Below are positions 45,314 to 56,011 of a stretch of DNA of 64,000 bases, piece by piece; position 1 is the first letter of the stretch; each line of letters begins with the position of its first letter. Below the pieces are notes generated by a model. That model did not search any database, was not told the DNA's origin, and saw nothing but the letters and a program-made list of their open reading frames with translations. The DNA comes from Crotalaria pallida. Lineage: Eukaryota; Streptophyta; Magnoliopsida; Fabales; Fabaceae. Location: the NCBI GenBank assembly GCA_037953625.1, contig CM075655.1, positions 121,031,001-121,095,000 on the forward strand, read 5' to 3'. Made by a program: the position numbers and the translations under genes.

Positions 45314-48272
45314 GAATTTATAATTTTTACATAATTTACTAATCATATATTAGCATTATATATTTATTTTATATTTTATATAGAGTATAATATCTTTGCT
45401 AAAGGTTATACTTAAATAAAAATTATATAGTTCAAGTTTCATGGCCTATATGATGGCCTTCATGTAAACTGGGCCTTTAAATATTATTTCGCGTTAGGCT
45501 AGAACAAAGACTATATTGTTCTCATGAACGAGCCTGGTCAGGCCCCAAAGAAAAGCCTATCACAGGTAAAGGCCAGCATCAAGCCAATAGGTTACAAAAC
45601 AGGGGTAACACTATTTAGGCAAAGCATGGCCTAAAGCCCTAACCTAACCCATTTCCACCAGTACTTCCATCCATAAATTTCATAACATCGAAGTGCACTG
45701 AATTGGATGCATGCATCCATCTATTATTGGATCAGTTGCAATCATCATTATCACTCACTGCAATAAAAAGAACCAAGGAGTATATTTCACTAGCAAATAT
45801 TGACTTGGAGATTTTATGCCTCCTAATCTCCTTATAAAATCTTCCAGCAACCGAGTTATCCACTGAGGTATCCAACTATTGCCAGTTTGCCATCAACAAT
45901 GCTGACTCCTGATATCATTTTGCCTCGAAACATTTTCAGAACTAAGTAAATCTTTATTCCAGAACAGAATTCAGTATAGAATTGGTCTGGCCAAGTTGGG
46001 CTATGTGCAATGAAGCTGATGAGCTAGTGGGCGATAGGAATTATATAACTATCACCGATTAAATATACCTAATCATTATACTTTTTAAGACAAGATGACA
46101 AATTATGGGAAATGTGCAGGAAACCAGAAAACCTTTTTTGGACTGTTGGTGATGCATTCTTCAAGTTGCAAACACGACCGTTCATCTTTACATGCTACCA
46201 AAACAATGCCATTATCAGTCTCTTTACCTTCGGCCAATACTTCTTCCCTCAACACGCCCTGCTTTTGTCTTTCCTCTTCTACCTCCTCAAGAACCTCCTA
46301 TAGTGATAAGGTCATATCAAAATTCAGCCAAACTATCAAACAGTTATCAAATCTAACTATTTTTCAAAAACCCACCTCAGACCATCCAACTTGAAACAAC
46401 ATATAGTGTAAAGAAAATTGAATCAAAACAATGCCAAATTAATGTCTGTCACCCATATCAAATCAAATCAAATGAACATAACCAAGAGACTTTCTAGAAT
46501 TGGAACTCACTGACTCACACGTAAGACCTTCCACTTAGGTGCTTCTTCCAAGACTTCCTCCAAAACTATGCCAGCATTTGAACTTGTTGATGAAGCACCA
46601 CCAACTGCTACACAAGTTATTAAAATTAAAATAAAATTAAGCTGAAAAAATGCCATCCATAAGCTTGGCATGGCACATCCAATTTCCTTTCTTCCTAATT
46701 TTATTTCTCAAAGTTCATTTTCTATGTATAATGAACTTCATTTTATTTTATTTTTTTTTTAATAGTTGAACGTTTTTTCAGGGGGAGGGGAAGAAAGCAC
46801 AGTCCCTGCCAGGACGAGCTAAAATTCCATGTCCTATAGCTCTACCAACCGAGTTAACTCTCTCGGGGACCTTTATATAATTAAGTATTGTACCAGAAGC
46901 ATGACCTATACCAGAATAAAGCACCAAAACGTAATAGTAAGCTCTTACCTTCTTCAGTGTCTTGGTTATCCCCCTTAGCTTTTCTCTTTTTATTTTTGGG
47001 ACTCTTACTCGACCCATCTATTTTCACACCATCTGACCTCGCAAGATGATATACACGCTTCTTTGCATAGTCAAATATCTTATAGCTCGCCTCTGCAAAT
47101 ATCCAAACTGATCGAAAACTCTCCGACACTCTCAGCGTATCCAAATATTTCAAGTAAGTTACTGCATCATACCTATTAAGAAGAATCCACGCGATCAGTC
47201 CCTCTTATAATCAGTATATTCTCCAGAACCACAAACTAAAGACTACAATCACAGAACAAGTCTAGCAAGCTACAAAAACCATTAAGTGGTATTTGGAAGA
47301 AGTCATAAAGAGCTTATTTGGGATTATGAGAGAACTTATGAAAATAGCTTATCGAACAAGCTTGAGTAAATAAGACACCAAATTTTCTCGAGAATGAACC
47401 TACCTGACTAGATAGTCCAACAATTTTCTCAGCGTTTTAAGGTCAGATACCAACTGCTTAGTCTTCTTCCCCAATGTATGCCAAATGGGATCCAACTGCT
47501 TCCTAACAATCTCATCAAACGACTTGAACAAACCATTCTCGACCGTCAGATCCTCCACGTCAACCTTATTCGTCTTCCTCATCTCCTTCAAGCACGCGTC
47601 CATAACCTCCACGATAGCCTTCTGTATCCCCACCATGTACCTCGTCATCGGCACCCTTATATCCACCACCTCAGGCGCCTCCCTCTCGAGCTCCTGCGAC
47701 ACGTGCACCTGAAACCTCGGCCACAAATGCAACCTCCTCACCTGAAGAAACTTCATCGTCCTCTCCGTCTTCGAGAACCCCGAAACCATGGCGTGCGGCT
47801 TATCGGAGAACGCTCGAATGTACGCATCTCGATTAAGAGAGCGGAAAATACGGACTATGAAGGCCTCGGTGGAGGTTTCGGAGAGGGAATGAGCGTTGAG
47901 GATGATGATACCGGAAATAGCGGAGGTAGGGAGTTTGCTGGTTAAGAGATCGACGATGAGGATGCGGGGAGTGATGAAGAAGATGTTGCCGGAGGAGTAG
48001 AGGGAGTGGCGGTGGTGGGAAGGGAGGTCGGCGGTGATCTCGGCGGGGATCTGGTGGAATTGGGGGTTTAGGGTTTTGAGGTAGAAAGTGATTTTGGATT
48101 TGAGAGAAGTGGAAGAGGAAGAGAGGATGAGGAGAGTGCCCTGAGAAGAAGAGTGGAGGAGAAGGAGAGAGGAGATGAGCTTGGAGAGGGAGAGGCCGGA
48201 AGAGAGGACGACGAGGCCGCCATTGGAATCTTCTAGAAGCTCTGTGATGATGTGATCGTGAAATTGAACCAT
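42345..48272 (-). CDS. UVH1: XPF/RAD1-type DNA repair endonuclease subunit
   Basis: Nine exons (minus): 48272-47404, 47172-46949, 46607-46519, 46297-46133, 44925-44128, 43942-43832, 43750-43490, 43187-42964, 42555-42345. They join in frame to 983 aa. The N-terminal half is the degenerate SF2 helicase-like region (SSGLSLSKLIS in place of a Walker A lysine motif). KWKVLR, DERSCLQLEECI and PKGFGILDG mark the linker. The nuclease motif GDYILSPLICVERKS (ERK at about 794-796) with D following is intact, and the C-terminus has the tandem helix-hairpin-helix (RRLPGVTDSNYR, LAELMGG). With ERCC1 it cuts the 5' side of DNA lesions in nucleotide excision repair and trims recombination flaps, in the nucleus. 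Intron 4 (44926-46132) contains a hAT-like element and intron 2 a possible SINE. All catalytic features look intact. Confidence 0.95.
45158..45664. mobile_element. hAT-like element in UVH1 intron 4
   Basis: The ends AGCAGTGGGAATAGG and CCATTTCCACCAGTAC are loosely inverted. Flanking 8-mers TTCCATCA and TTCCATCC (45150-45157 and 45665-45672) match at seven of eight positions. Subterminal AGGCC/GGCCT-type repeats occur on both sides. It contains a (CA)n(TA)n microsatellite at about 45266-45313. No coding capacity. Confidence 0.6.
46765..46872 (-). mobile_element. Possible tRNA-derived SINE fragment in UVH1 intron 2
   Basis: On the minus strand AACTCGGTTGGTAGAGCTA resembles a tRNA D-arm/A-box. 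A poly-T on the plus strand (an A-tail on the minus strand) lies at its far side. No good B-box and no clear target duplication were found. Confidence 0.4.
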
Positions 48273-48425
48273 CGGTTACGGGATGAGTGGTAGGAACTGT
48301 GGAACCAACCAGGGTTTCGCGCGGTAAAAAAGTCAGAAATTGAAACCGCCTTTTTTTTGGTTTTAACGAGAGAAGGGCTGGGCCAAGATAACCGGCCCAA
48401 ATAATGGGATCTAGTTAATACTTGA

Positions 48426-49066
48426 TAGCTTTGAATTTTGACCCCAAACTTGAGATTTTGGCCCCCATTTCATTTTTTCGTGGACAAAAATGCATTTCAG
48501 TGTGTTATTTTTTCATAAGACCGAAGAAGTCATTTACCGTTTAAATGTTGCATACTTGCATTGCTGACTACCCATCCTTTGGTCGTTAATAAGCTATCAC
48601 TGCAAGGCACAATGTTTGGTGCATCTTGTAGCTTATGCTTTTTTTCATGACTGATTGCAGGAAAAGAAGGGAGACCTGCCTCAAGTTACGAGCGAAGGAA
48701 AGAAAGAAGAGGAAGAGAATGCCTTGGATGGAGAATTCATTAAAGTCGAGAAGGAAGAGAATGCCTTAGGTGATAACTCCAACAAAACTGAAAGAAGCTC
48801 AGATCCTCCAACCAGAGAATTTGTAAGAAGCAAAAGAGAAGAAGCTACAAGATGCAGACAGATTATGAACTTCCAAGTAATGAACTTCCGTCTTATGAAA
48901 AACGGAATGTTTCCATTTACCCAAAAACGGATATTTTTCGTTTTCATGAAAACGGATTTTTTCCGTTTATATAGGAACGGAAAAAATAACACACTGAAGG
49001 GCATTTTTGTCCAAAAAAATGAAATGGGACCAAAATCTCAAGTTTGGGGGCCAAAATTCAAAGCTC
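48426..49066. mobile_element. Nested MULE carrying a captured gene fragment (Pack-MULE-like)
   Basis: A 641 bp element. Inverted ends of about 90 bp: TAGCTTTGAATTTTGACCCC inward from the left and GAGCTTTGAATTTTGGCCCC from the right, continuing through ACAAAAATG and CAGTGTGTTATTTTTTC. The flanking 9-mers AATACTTGA (48417-48425) and AATACTTTA (49067-49075) match at eight of nine positions. It interrupts one arm of the larger foldback element. The interior holds the exon-like fragment at 48661-48860. Confidence 0.75.
48661..48860 (+). pseudogene. Captured exon fragment of a coiled-coil protein gene
   Basis: After TGACTGATTGCAG, which looks like an intron end plus acceptor, an acidic reading frame encodes EKKGDLPQVTSEGKKEEEE, then LDGEFIKVEKEENALG and TERSSDPPTREF. 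The composition and the DGEFIKVEKE block recall the N-terminal region of plant long coiled-coil (myosin-like, AT1G05320-type) proteins; that match is from memory. It lacks a start of its own, is bounded by transposon sequence, and the frame runs on into the element's terminal repeat, so I take it as a transduplicated fragment. Confidence 0.55.
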
Positions 49067-50424
49067 AATACTTTACCCCTGAATTTTTTTTTCCAAAATA
49101 CCCTTCTATATGTATATTTCTTTTTATGCTTTATACGAGGGTCTCGGATTTGGATTCTCTAACTTCAAATTTCGTAACTTCGTTGACTTCATTCCTTAAT
49201 TGAAAATAATATTCTCTCTCTTCATTTTCACATTGTGTTTAATTAATTAAATAAAATAAATTATTTCCAAACATGGAATGAAGTAATTGAAGTTATGAAA
49301 ATTTGAAGTTAGAAAATCCAAATACGAGTAATCTTACGAATTTTAAAATTAAACATACGCTACTCCTTTGAGTGCTAATATTTTTTGCTCAGTTCGTGTG
49401 GGGTCAGCGTATGTGTAAATTTTTCACATTCGCTGACCTAGAAGCATACAAAAACTTTACCAGTACGCTGACCCTAGCATATTCGTAATTTATGCACATA
49501 CGCTAAGGATGAGAGTATAGTGCACAAATTTGGTATTGGATTTGGTAATTGAAAAAATGAACAAAATAAAATGAAACTTCTCGTTTGGCTGCTCCAACAC
49601 AACAATCTCTCTACGAGCTCTTTTCGTTGCCCAATAGAAGATCAAGACCACATCTTGCGTATTTGTATATTTTCAATCCAAACCAAACCACAAAGTTTAT
49701 AAAAAAAATAAATAAATAAAAATATCTTTGTCTCTCTCATTCGCCCACTTACTCTTAAATTTTGCTTGGTTTGGATGGATGGATACGTTATTCTTTCTGT
49801 GGCTATTGCTGATCTGATGATTACAAACACAATTATCGAGGCTAACAGAACTGAAAAAACTAGAGTACATGATAGGGATTAGAGATAGTATCTAGTAAGA
49901 GAGAGAAGGCCATGAGACAAAGATAAAGAAGCTCGTGTCTATTTTCGTTTTTCTGTTATGGGTGTGCATTATATGCTCAACCCTAAACGTATGTGCATAA
50001 ATTACACATACACTGGGGTCAGCGTATTGAGTAAAAATTAATGTTAAATTTTTGTACGCTTCTGGGTCAACGAATGTGAAAAATCTACACATACGCTGAC
50101 CCCAAGCGTATTGGGAAAAAAACATTAGCACTCCAAAGATCAGCGTATGTATAATTTTAAAACTCATAAGCTTACCCCTTAGCGTATAAAGCATACTTTA
50201 AAAAAAAAATACATATATATAGAATGGTATTTTGGGAAAAAAAATTTATTTTATGGGTCAAGTATTAACTCGGGATCAAAAAGCTAGATCCCATTATTTG
50301 GGCCGATTATCTTGGCCAGCCCTCCTCTCATTAACACCAAAATAAGGAGAAACAAAAATATATCTTTTTACTAATATACATACATACATATATATATCTA
50401 TCTATGTATGTATGTATGTATGTA

Positions 50425-50718
50425 CTCCCTCCGGTCCTATATATAGGTTACATTCTAGAAAGTTTTCTTGGTCCTAATTATAAGTCACTTTATATTTTCT
50501 ATGCATCATTTATTAATTTTTTTCTTTTTTGCCTTTATTAAATGCTTTGACTATCATGTGTTTTTTGTTGTTCATTAATGAGTGCGAATTTTCCAAGAAA
50601 AGTTAAGGGGGTAAAATTGTAATGTTACAAAATATTCTCATAGAATTCATAAAACCAACCATTTTCCTTGGTATGTGTAATTTAGTTAAATATGTCCTAT
50701 AATAAGGATCGGAGGGAG
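50425..50718. mobile_element. Stowaway-type MITE, family 1, copy 3 (reverse orientation)
   Basis: Ends CTCCCTCCGGTCCTATATAT and AAGGATCGGAGGGAG with TA on both sides. The interior is the reverse complement of the copies at 8693-8976 and 24400-24683, somewhat more diverged. Confidence 0.85.
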
Positions 50719-50744
50719 TATTACTTAGTGGTAAAGTAAAAAAA

Positions 50745-50912
50745 AATCAACATGGGTTGGGGCGAGTGGTAAATGATTTTTTTGTAACGGAGGGGACCAA
50801 AACCAAAATGTTTGAAAAATTAAGGATTAATCCCGGTCAAAATAACTTATAGGGATTAAAACCAAAACACGTTAAACTTTTAGGGACCAAAACCATAAAT
50901 AAGCATTAATAT
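50745..50912. mobile_element. Solo end of a MULE related to 16418-18059
   Basis: Blocks GGGACCAAAACCAAAAT, AAACCAAAACACGTT and TAGGGACCAAAACCATAAATA, ending AAATAAGC, correspond to the terminal repeat of the 16418-18059 element. Only one end is seen, so it is a relic. Confidence 0.6.
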
Positions 50913-51196
50913 TATTGTAAGTAAAAAATACAAAATTTGCCATAATTTTTTTGAAAGATCGTTAAAATAAAAAATGCTATCATGTTAATAGAACGAGTGT
51001 TATATGTGAACCTGGATATGACGGTAACGGTGATAATATGTGTTAGAATATTTGCAATTAGATATAAGTGAATGGAATTTGAAATTAAAAGCAAAATTAA
51101 AAAATATTTTTCATGAAAAAAAGAGCATAAATATCATTTAAAAATTAGAGCATAAAAAATTTCCTTCTTTCTTTCTTTCTTTCTCTTTTTTTTTTT

Positions 51197-51835
51197 GACC
51201 TTTACTTTTTGAACCCCACTTTCTTCTCGTTGGCCCTCGTTTCTTTTTTTATTGACAAAGTTGCCCTTATTTTACCGACTTAAACTAGGCGAAATTGACT
51301 TCCCTATTTTAACAAAGCTGAAACAAATAAAAAAATTGTTTCGACTTCCTAAAAGGTGAATAATTCCGCTTTCATTGAGTCGGATTTTTTTTTTCATTTC
51401 CGCCTGGCGGAAGATGTTAAGAGTTTTGTTCCTCTTCTTTGATTTCTTTGCTTATGTAACTACCATCCCGTTACCGGTCTCTGCTCCAACATTCATTGAT
51501 TAAAAATCTTTGAATCCATTTCTCCACCGTTCATGCCAATGAGCTATTAATTCTACATGACTCTTTCCTACATCGATTTCATGTTTTTCCGCTTAGTTAA
51601 AGGTGGAAAAATTTCCACCCCCGTTTTTCATTAAGCGGAACAAATTTCGCCTTTAATTAAGAGGAAAAATTTTGCCTCTTGATAAGCGGAAATATATTAA
51701 CATTTGTTTCCGCCTTGTTTAAATCGGAAATGATTTTTCGTCTTGTTAAAGTCGGTAAAATAATAAGGGCAACTTTGTCCATAAAAACTCAAATGGGGCC
51801 GATGAGTAACCAAGGGGATTCAAAAATAAAAACTC
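51197..51835. mobile_element. Short MULE with AAGTCGG/CGGAA repeats, copy 2
   Basis: A 639 bp element. Inverted ends of about 75 bp: GACCTTTACTTTTTGAACC and, from the right, GAGTTTTTATTTTTGAATC, then TTGACAAAGTTGCCCTTATT on the left with its complement on the right. The interior is made of CGGAA, TTTCCGC, CGACTT and AAGTCGG blocks, as in 36323-36772. Flanks are T-runs of at least nine on both sides, compatible with a 9 bp duplication but not proof. Confidence 0.75.
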
Positions 51836-51856
51836 TTTTTTTTTTTCCCTCTCAAT

Positions 51857-51990
51857 TCAGACATGTATAGCCTTATACGGAACCAAAGCCAACTTGAACT
51901 GGTATCTCACCAAGTACATGGGCACTGAAAAGGAGGTAGGGCCAATACTAATGGCTTTGCAAATAATCTCCATAACTGAAATTTTGGGAT
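51857..51990 (+). pseudogene. Possible transporter gene fragment
   Basis: One frame reads TCIALYGTKANLNWYLTKYM then GTEKE, followed soon by a stop. ALYGxxANxxxYLT is the type of motif seen near the start of plant NPF/PTR transporters. It is only about 45 codons, with no supporting flanking exon, so this is weak. Confidence 0.25.
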
Positions 51991-53055
51991 AATTTCGAAG
52001 TGAGTCAATATACTTCTTAGTTCTTACACTTTAATACGAATTATGTAGCCCTAATTAGACCTTTTTATAATAATATGAACTCTTCAAAATAATAAGTACT
52101 TTTTAAAATTTACTATTCTTTATGTTTTTATTTGTGTTATTTATTTTTCATTTTTCTCTGATTTTCTTAATTTTTATTTATGTATAATTGAGAAAATGTG
52201 TGTTATCTGCATTTTTGTCACATGGAAGCTGTTACAACTTACACATACTATATACATGCATGATTTGGTGGATTAGTTAGTATTGTTACTCCATAGGCAG
52301 TGATGTGTATATAGTAACTGTAGTGGTCATGTGATTTAGACAAGGTATCATGTGCGTTTGTGGTTTGTTAAGATATACTACTGGTTAATGAAAAATGTTA
52401 ACAAATAATGTTTAGATATAGTAGTTAATAAAAAATGTTACTAGTAACAAATAATATTCTAAAAACCTGGTACTACTATTACTTAAGGATTTAAAAATAT
52501 TTTTTTAACATCGGCTCAAAAAATTAAGGATAAACACCTAAAAATAAGAGTGTTTTCTTCATTTAAAAAAAAGGGTATTTTCTTGAAAAATTAACAATTA
52601 AAATTTTTCATTTCTTAAATACATATACGATTTTCTATTATTATTTTTTTTATGAAATTCATCTCCTTTTAAAAGTTTATCCTCAGCTACACTATTCCAT
52701 GTTTTCAAAAACTAGAGAAATCCTATAAAAAATAGAATTTTTTTTTTTGAAAAATACTACCCCATATCTAATATCTAGAGACTTTTTAACATTTTGATAT
52801 CTTAAAGTATTACTATTAATATCTATAAGACTTTTTAAGATTTTTCTCTGCTGTTAAAAAATGTAGTTAAATTTGTTAGTCGTATTGAAAATGTGAAAAT
52901 TTGATATATCTTTTCAAAATTATCCTTATAATTATTATTGGGACTCTACAAAGTATAGAGTTAATATGGGTATTTGTTGAAAAAATAATAATTAAATACT
53001 GTTAAAAATTGAAATGAAATCTTATAAATAAGACCAAAATAAAAACACAACAGGA

Positions 53056-53103
<48 letters not shown>

Positions 53104-53212
53104 CGGATGAATTACTAAATAATAATGTAATTGGAATACTTCTTGACAATTAAGTATCACGTGAATGAGCCATGTGAAAAACATTAATTATTCATGTTCT
53201 TGTTAACTAATA
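51991..53212. other. Intergenic, no gene seen
   Basis: AT-rich DNA with a (TA)n tract at about 53058-53102. A CACGTG G-box occurs at 53158-53163. No element ends were recognised. Confidence 0.45.
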
Positions 53213-53486
53213 CTTCCTCCGTCCCTAAATATAAAGTCATATTGACACTTTTATTTTTCATTATTTATAAAGTCACATACCAATTTTCAATGATCATTAA
53301 TTACTTTTTTTTTTCACAAACACCCCTATTTATTTAACATTTTTTAGATTTCCAATAATATTAATATGAATAATTTTGAAATTACATATCAAAAGTTCAC
53401 ATTTCCAATATAATTAACTAAATTATTCAACTTTCTTGATGGACATGAAATCCCCAAAGATGCTTTATATTTAGGGACAGAGGAAG
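53213..53486. mobile_element. Stowaway-type MITE, family 2, copy 2
   Basis: A 274 bp element. Ends CTTCCTCCGTCCCTAAATAT and ATATTTAGGGACAGAGGAAG with TA flanks; the interior matches 31732-32004. Confidence 0.87.
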
Positions 53487-54089
53487 TACATTCTAAAAAC
53501 ACCAACTCATGTCCTTAATATAAGCCGATTTGCACAATTTTCACATTATTTAAGAAAATTAGTATTATTAGTTGTGTTGAAAATGTAAATATTTGGTATA
53601 CTTTTTCAAAAGTATTCTTGTAATTATTATTGAGAATCAAAGAAGTGTTGAGTAAATAATCATGTTTATGAAAACAAGTAATTAATGTCATTTAAAATTA
53701 AAAATGAAGGTTATATCAACCATTAAGAAAAAATCTTTAAAAAGAACTTATAACAAGGAGTCGAGAAAATATAATATGGTAAAATAAGAAAGATAATACT
53801 AAAAAAATAACATTCGACACTTCTCAAAATGTTAATCGGGTTATTTTCAAAACAAAATCATTTATTTTGCTTTCTTCCTTTAATTAGCATTTTTCAATCA
53901 CACATATATAAAACACTAAAAAAATTATATTTATGACATAAGTTAAAAAAAATTGAAAATAGTTTATCTTTAAAAAATTACGAGTTTATGAAAATCGAAA
54001 ATATATGAACTAAGATTTCTAAACTGTTCTGTTGTTGGTTTCCGTAGATACTCCCCAAGTTACCACACCCCTCCATGTTACTCCCCCTG

Positions 54090-54360
54090 TCTTGTTTTTA
54101 CCGCAGGTTAAGGTTTTTATGTTATAATTATAAGTCATTTTCTATTTTTTATGCATCATTTATTTTTTTTTCTTTTTTCTTTTATCAATTATTTTGATTA
54201 TCTATGTGTTTTTTTGTTGTTAATTAATGAATGTGAATTTTTTAAGAAAAATTTAAAGGGTAAAATTGTAATGTTACAATATATTCTCATAGAATTTACA
54301 AAACTAACTATTTTCTTATGTGTAATTCGGTTAAGTATGCCCAAACCGAAGGGAATATTA
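54090..54360. mobile_element. Degenerate relic of Stowaway family 1
   Basis: The interior blocks TTATAAGTCATTTTCTA, TATGCATCATTTA, TGTTGTTAATTAATGA and AATTGTAATGTTACAATATA match the reverse-orientation copy at 50425-50718. The ends are eroded. Confidence 0.6.
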
Positions 54361-54413
54361 TATACTCGTATTTGGAATTTTTCGGTTTGTAGTATAATGT
54401 AAAAGAGAAGGAC

Positions 54414-54557
54414 TTAGATAGCTGAGCTACTCATGATGTTAGAAGTTCGATCTCTATTGTGAGTATAGAAAAAACTTTGTTGGTAAAAGCAAAACTCATT
54501 TCGGTGATATCTATGCCTCGGATGAGATTAGTCTTTTGGGATACCTTTGGTAAAAAA
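54414..54557 (+). mobile_element. SINE-like element, family E, upstream of JAZ
   Basis: A-box-like TAGCTGAGCTA, B-box-like GAAGTTCGATCTC, ending in an A-run. The 13 bp flanks at 54401-54413 and 54558-54570 match at 12 positions. About 145 bp, with a body unlike families A to D. Confidence 0.78.
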
Positions 54558-54601
54558 AAAAGAGAAGAACCCACTTGTCTTAGCACAGGCGAGGCGAATA
54601 A

Positions 54602-54607
54602 CACGTG
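54602..54607. promoter_or_regulatory. G-box (CACGTG) in the JAZ promoter
   Basis: A palindromic CACGTG about 345 bp upstream of the JAZ ATG. G-boxes are the binding site of MYC2-type bHLH factors, which activate JAZ genes in jasmonate feedback. The site is seen; its function is inferred from the family. Confidence 0.5.
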
Positions 54608-54823
54608 CTTGAATTACCAAAAACCGAGACATTGATCATTCAACCATGCAAGTGGGCCAGTAGATACTAACACTTGCAGCTGTATTTAAAAATATAAAAT
54701 AGTATACTGTAAAGTAGAAAAACTAAAGCCCATATATTTCTCGTGCTTTAATTTGATTGGTGCAGGTTCAGTTGCCTACCTCAATCTTATTAAAAGAAGA
54801 TAAAGTTTTAATGTTTTTTAGTG

Positions 54824-54831
54824 TTTATATA
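54824..54831 (+). promoter_or_regulatory. Probable TATA box of the JAZ gene
   Basis: TTTATATA followed by a CT-rich leader, about 120 bp before the ATG at 54950. This fits a transcription start near 54855-54860. Confidence 0.5.
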
Positions 54832-54949
54832 CAACACCTACTCCTTCCTTCCTCCCTTAACAAATCTTGTGCTCTTTCTTCACTCTGAAGCATCTTCTTC
54901 TTCTTTTGGAGCCTCATCATCCTAAAAACTTGAGGAGGAGAAGAACAAC

Positions 54950-56011
54950 ATGAAACCACAGAACCTGACAGGGACACCTTTGGATTTATTCTCTCAACAA
55001 GTTTCTTTTCTTCCAACAATGGGAAATTCCAGGTGAGGTGTTCAATTTGTTGTTGAAGTCTACTACTATTCTTTAACCAATTTGTATTGTCTAAAGTGAG
55101 AGATTATCTCTAAATTGATGCAGTCTTCCTCACTCACTATAGAGACAATCTTACTTTAGATATAGTAATTCATTATTCTATTACTTGGCTCATTTAAGCC
55201 TAATATATTAAATTTACCAACATCTTAACTTTATGCCTGCTTTGTTGTAAATCTCGGCAATTTGTTATCAGATTAATTATGATCTATTACATGTTGAACA
55301 GTTTAATTAAGCATGAGCCTAGAAGTGCACAAATGACAATCTTTTATGGTGGGGAAATTATTGTCCTTGATGATTGTCCAGTTGAGAAAGCCAAGGAGAT
55401 CATGTCCTTTGCAAGCAGAGGAATCAACCAAAGCCAGAACAACAACAACAACAACTATGCCTATAGATTCACTCAGACTCACCCTTCATTTGCTTTTGAT
55501 ATGAATGTCATCCCTGGCAGTGGCAACAATTTGGTTCAAGAGCACCTCCCTCAAGCACCACCTAGACCTGTTGTTTGTGGTAATTTCTTCCCATCACTTA
55601 TATTTGTTTACATGGAAGATTTATATCATGGTTTATGCCTTTTCTGATTCATAAGTCGTAACTCACAAATCTGCTTTTTTTTTTCACAGATCTACCACTT
55701 ACTAGGAAAGCTTCACTGCATCGGTTCTTGGAGAAGAGGAAGGATAGGTATGCAAGAAGAGCTCTCTCAGACAAACAAAGCAAAAAACAAAAAACAAAAA
55801 AAATTTTTTTTTTTTAATTATGCTGGTTTGGATCCATTGATTGATACTCATTGTTTTTGTTTCTTGTTTTCTTAGCAGAATTACTGCCAGAGCACCATAT
55901 CAAACAGGAAATCCCATAACAACCACTTCTAAGCCAGCTGAATCCATGTCATGGCTGGCCTTGTCACACTCCCCACAAGACAGATCTGAGAGCTGCTCTA
56001 ACTTTGTGTAA
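54950..56011 (+). CDS. JAZ (TIFY) jasmonate-signalling repressor, short form
   Basis: Four exons (54950-55032, 55302-55579, 55690-55747, 55879-56011) join in frame to 183 aa. TIFYGG at residues 40-45 begins the ZIM domain, which binds NINJA and mediates dimerisation. The Jas motif at about 121-147 (DLPLTRKASLHRFLEKRKDR, then ITARAPYQ) binds MYC factors and, with jasmonoyl-isoleucine, COI1; the PY end acts in nuclear import. A polyasparagine run lies between the two. The N-terminus before TIFY is only about 39 residues, shorter than in most JAZ proteins. The intron at 55748-55878 splits the Jas motif inside the last arginine codon. If it is retained, the product ends soon after KDRYARRALS and loses the APY end. 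The last acceptor is TTAGCAG, so a one-serine variant is possible. The member cannot be assigned. Confidence 0.92.

Larger units (their letters stand above)
48357..50341. mobile_element. Large foldback element next to UVH1, interrupted by a nested MULE
   Basis: Outer inverted ends (about 48357-48425 and 50270-50341) share GAGAGAAGGGCTGG, CCAAGATAA and CGGCCCAAATAATGGGATCTA. The repeat continues beyond the nested element: 49067-49510 pairs with about 49985-50265, including ACTTTACCCC, CCAAAATACCCTTCTATAT and blocks of GGGGTCAGCGTATGTG. Without the 641 bp insertion the element is about 1.34 kb, with arms near 450-500 bp and a unique centre at about 49510-49985. No transposase frame. Its left end lies about 85 bp from the UVH1 ATG. 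Target duplication was not resolved. Confidence 0.7.

Noticed and set aside
47478..47945. A 155-codon open frame on the plus strand across UVH1 exon 1
   Set aside because: It is antisense to a clear XPF coding exon, is rich in Leu, His, Pro and Arg, and has no recognisable domain. It is a shadow of the real frame.
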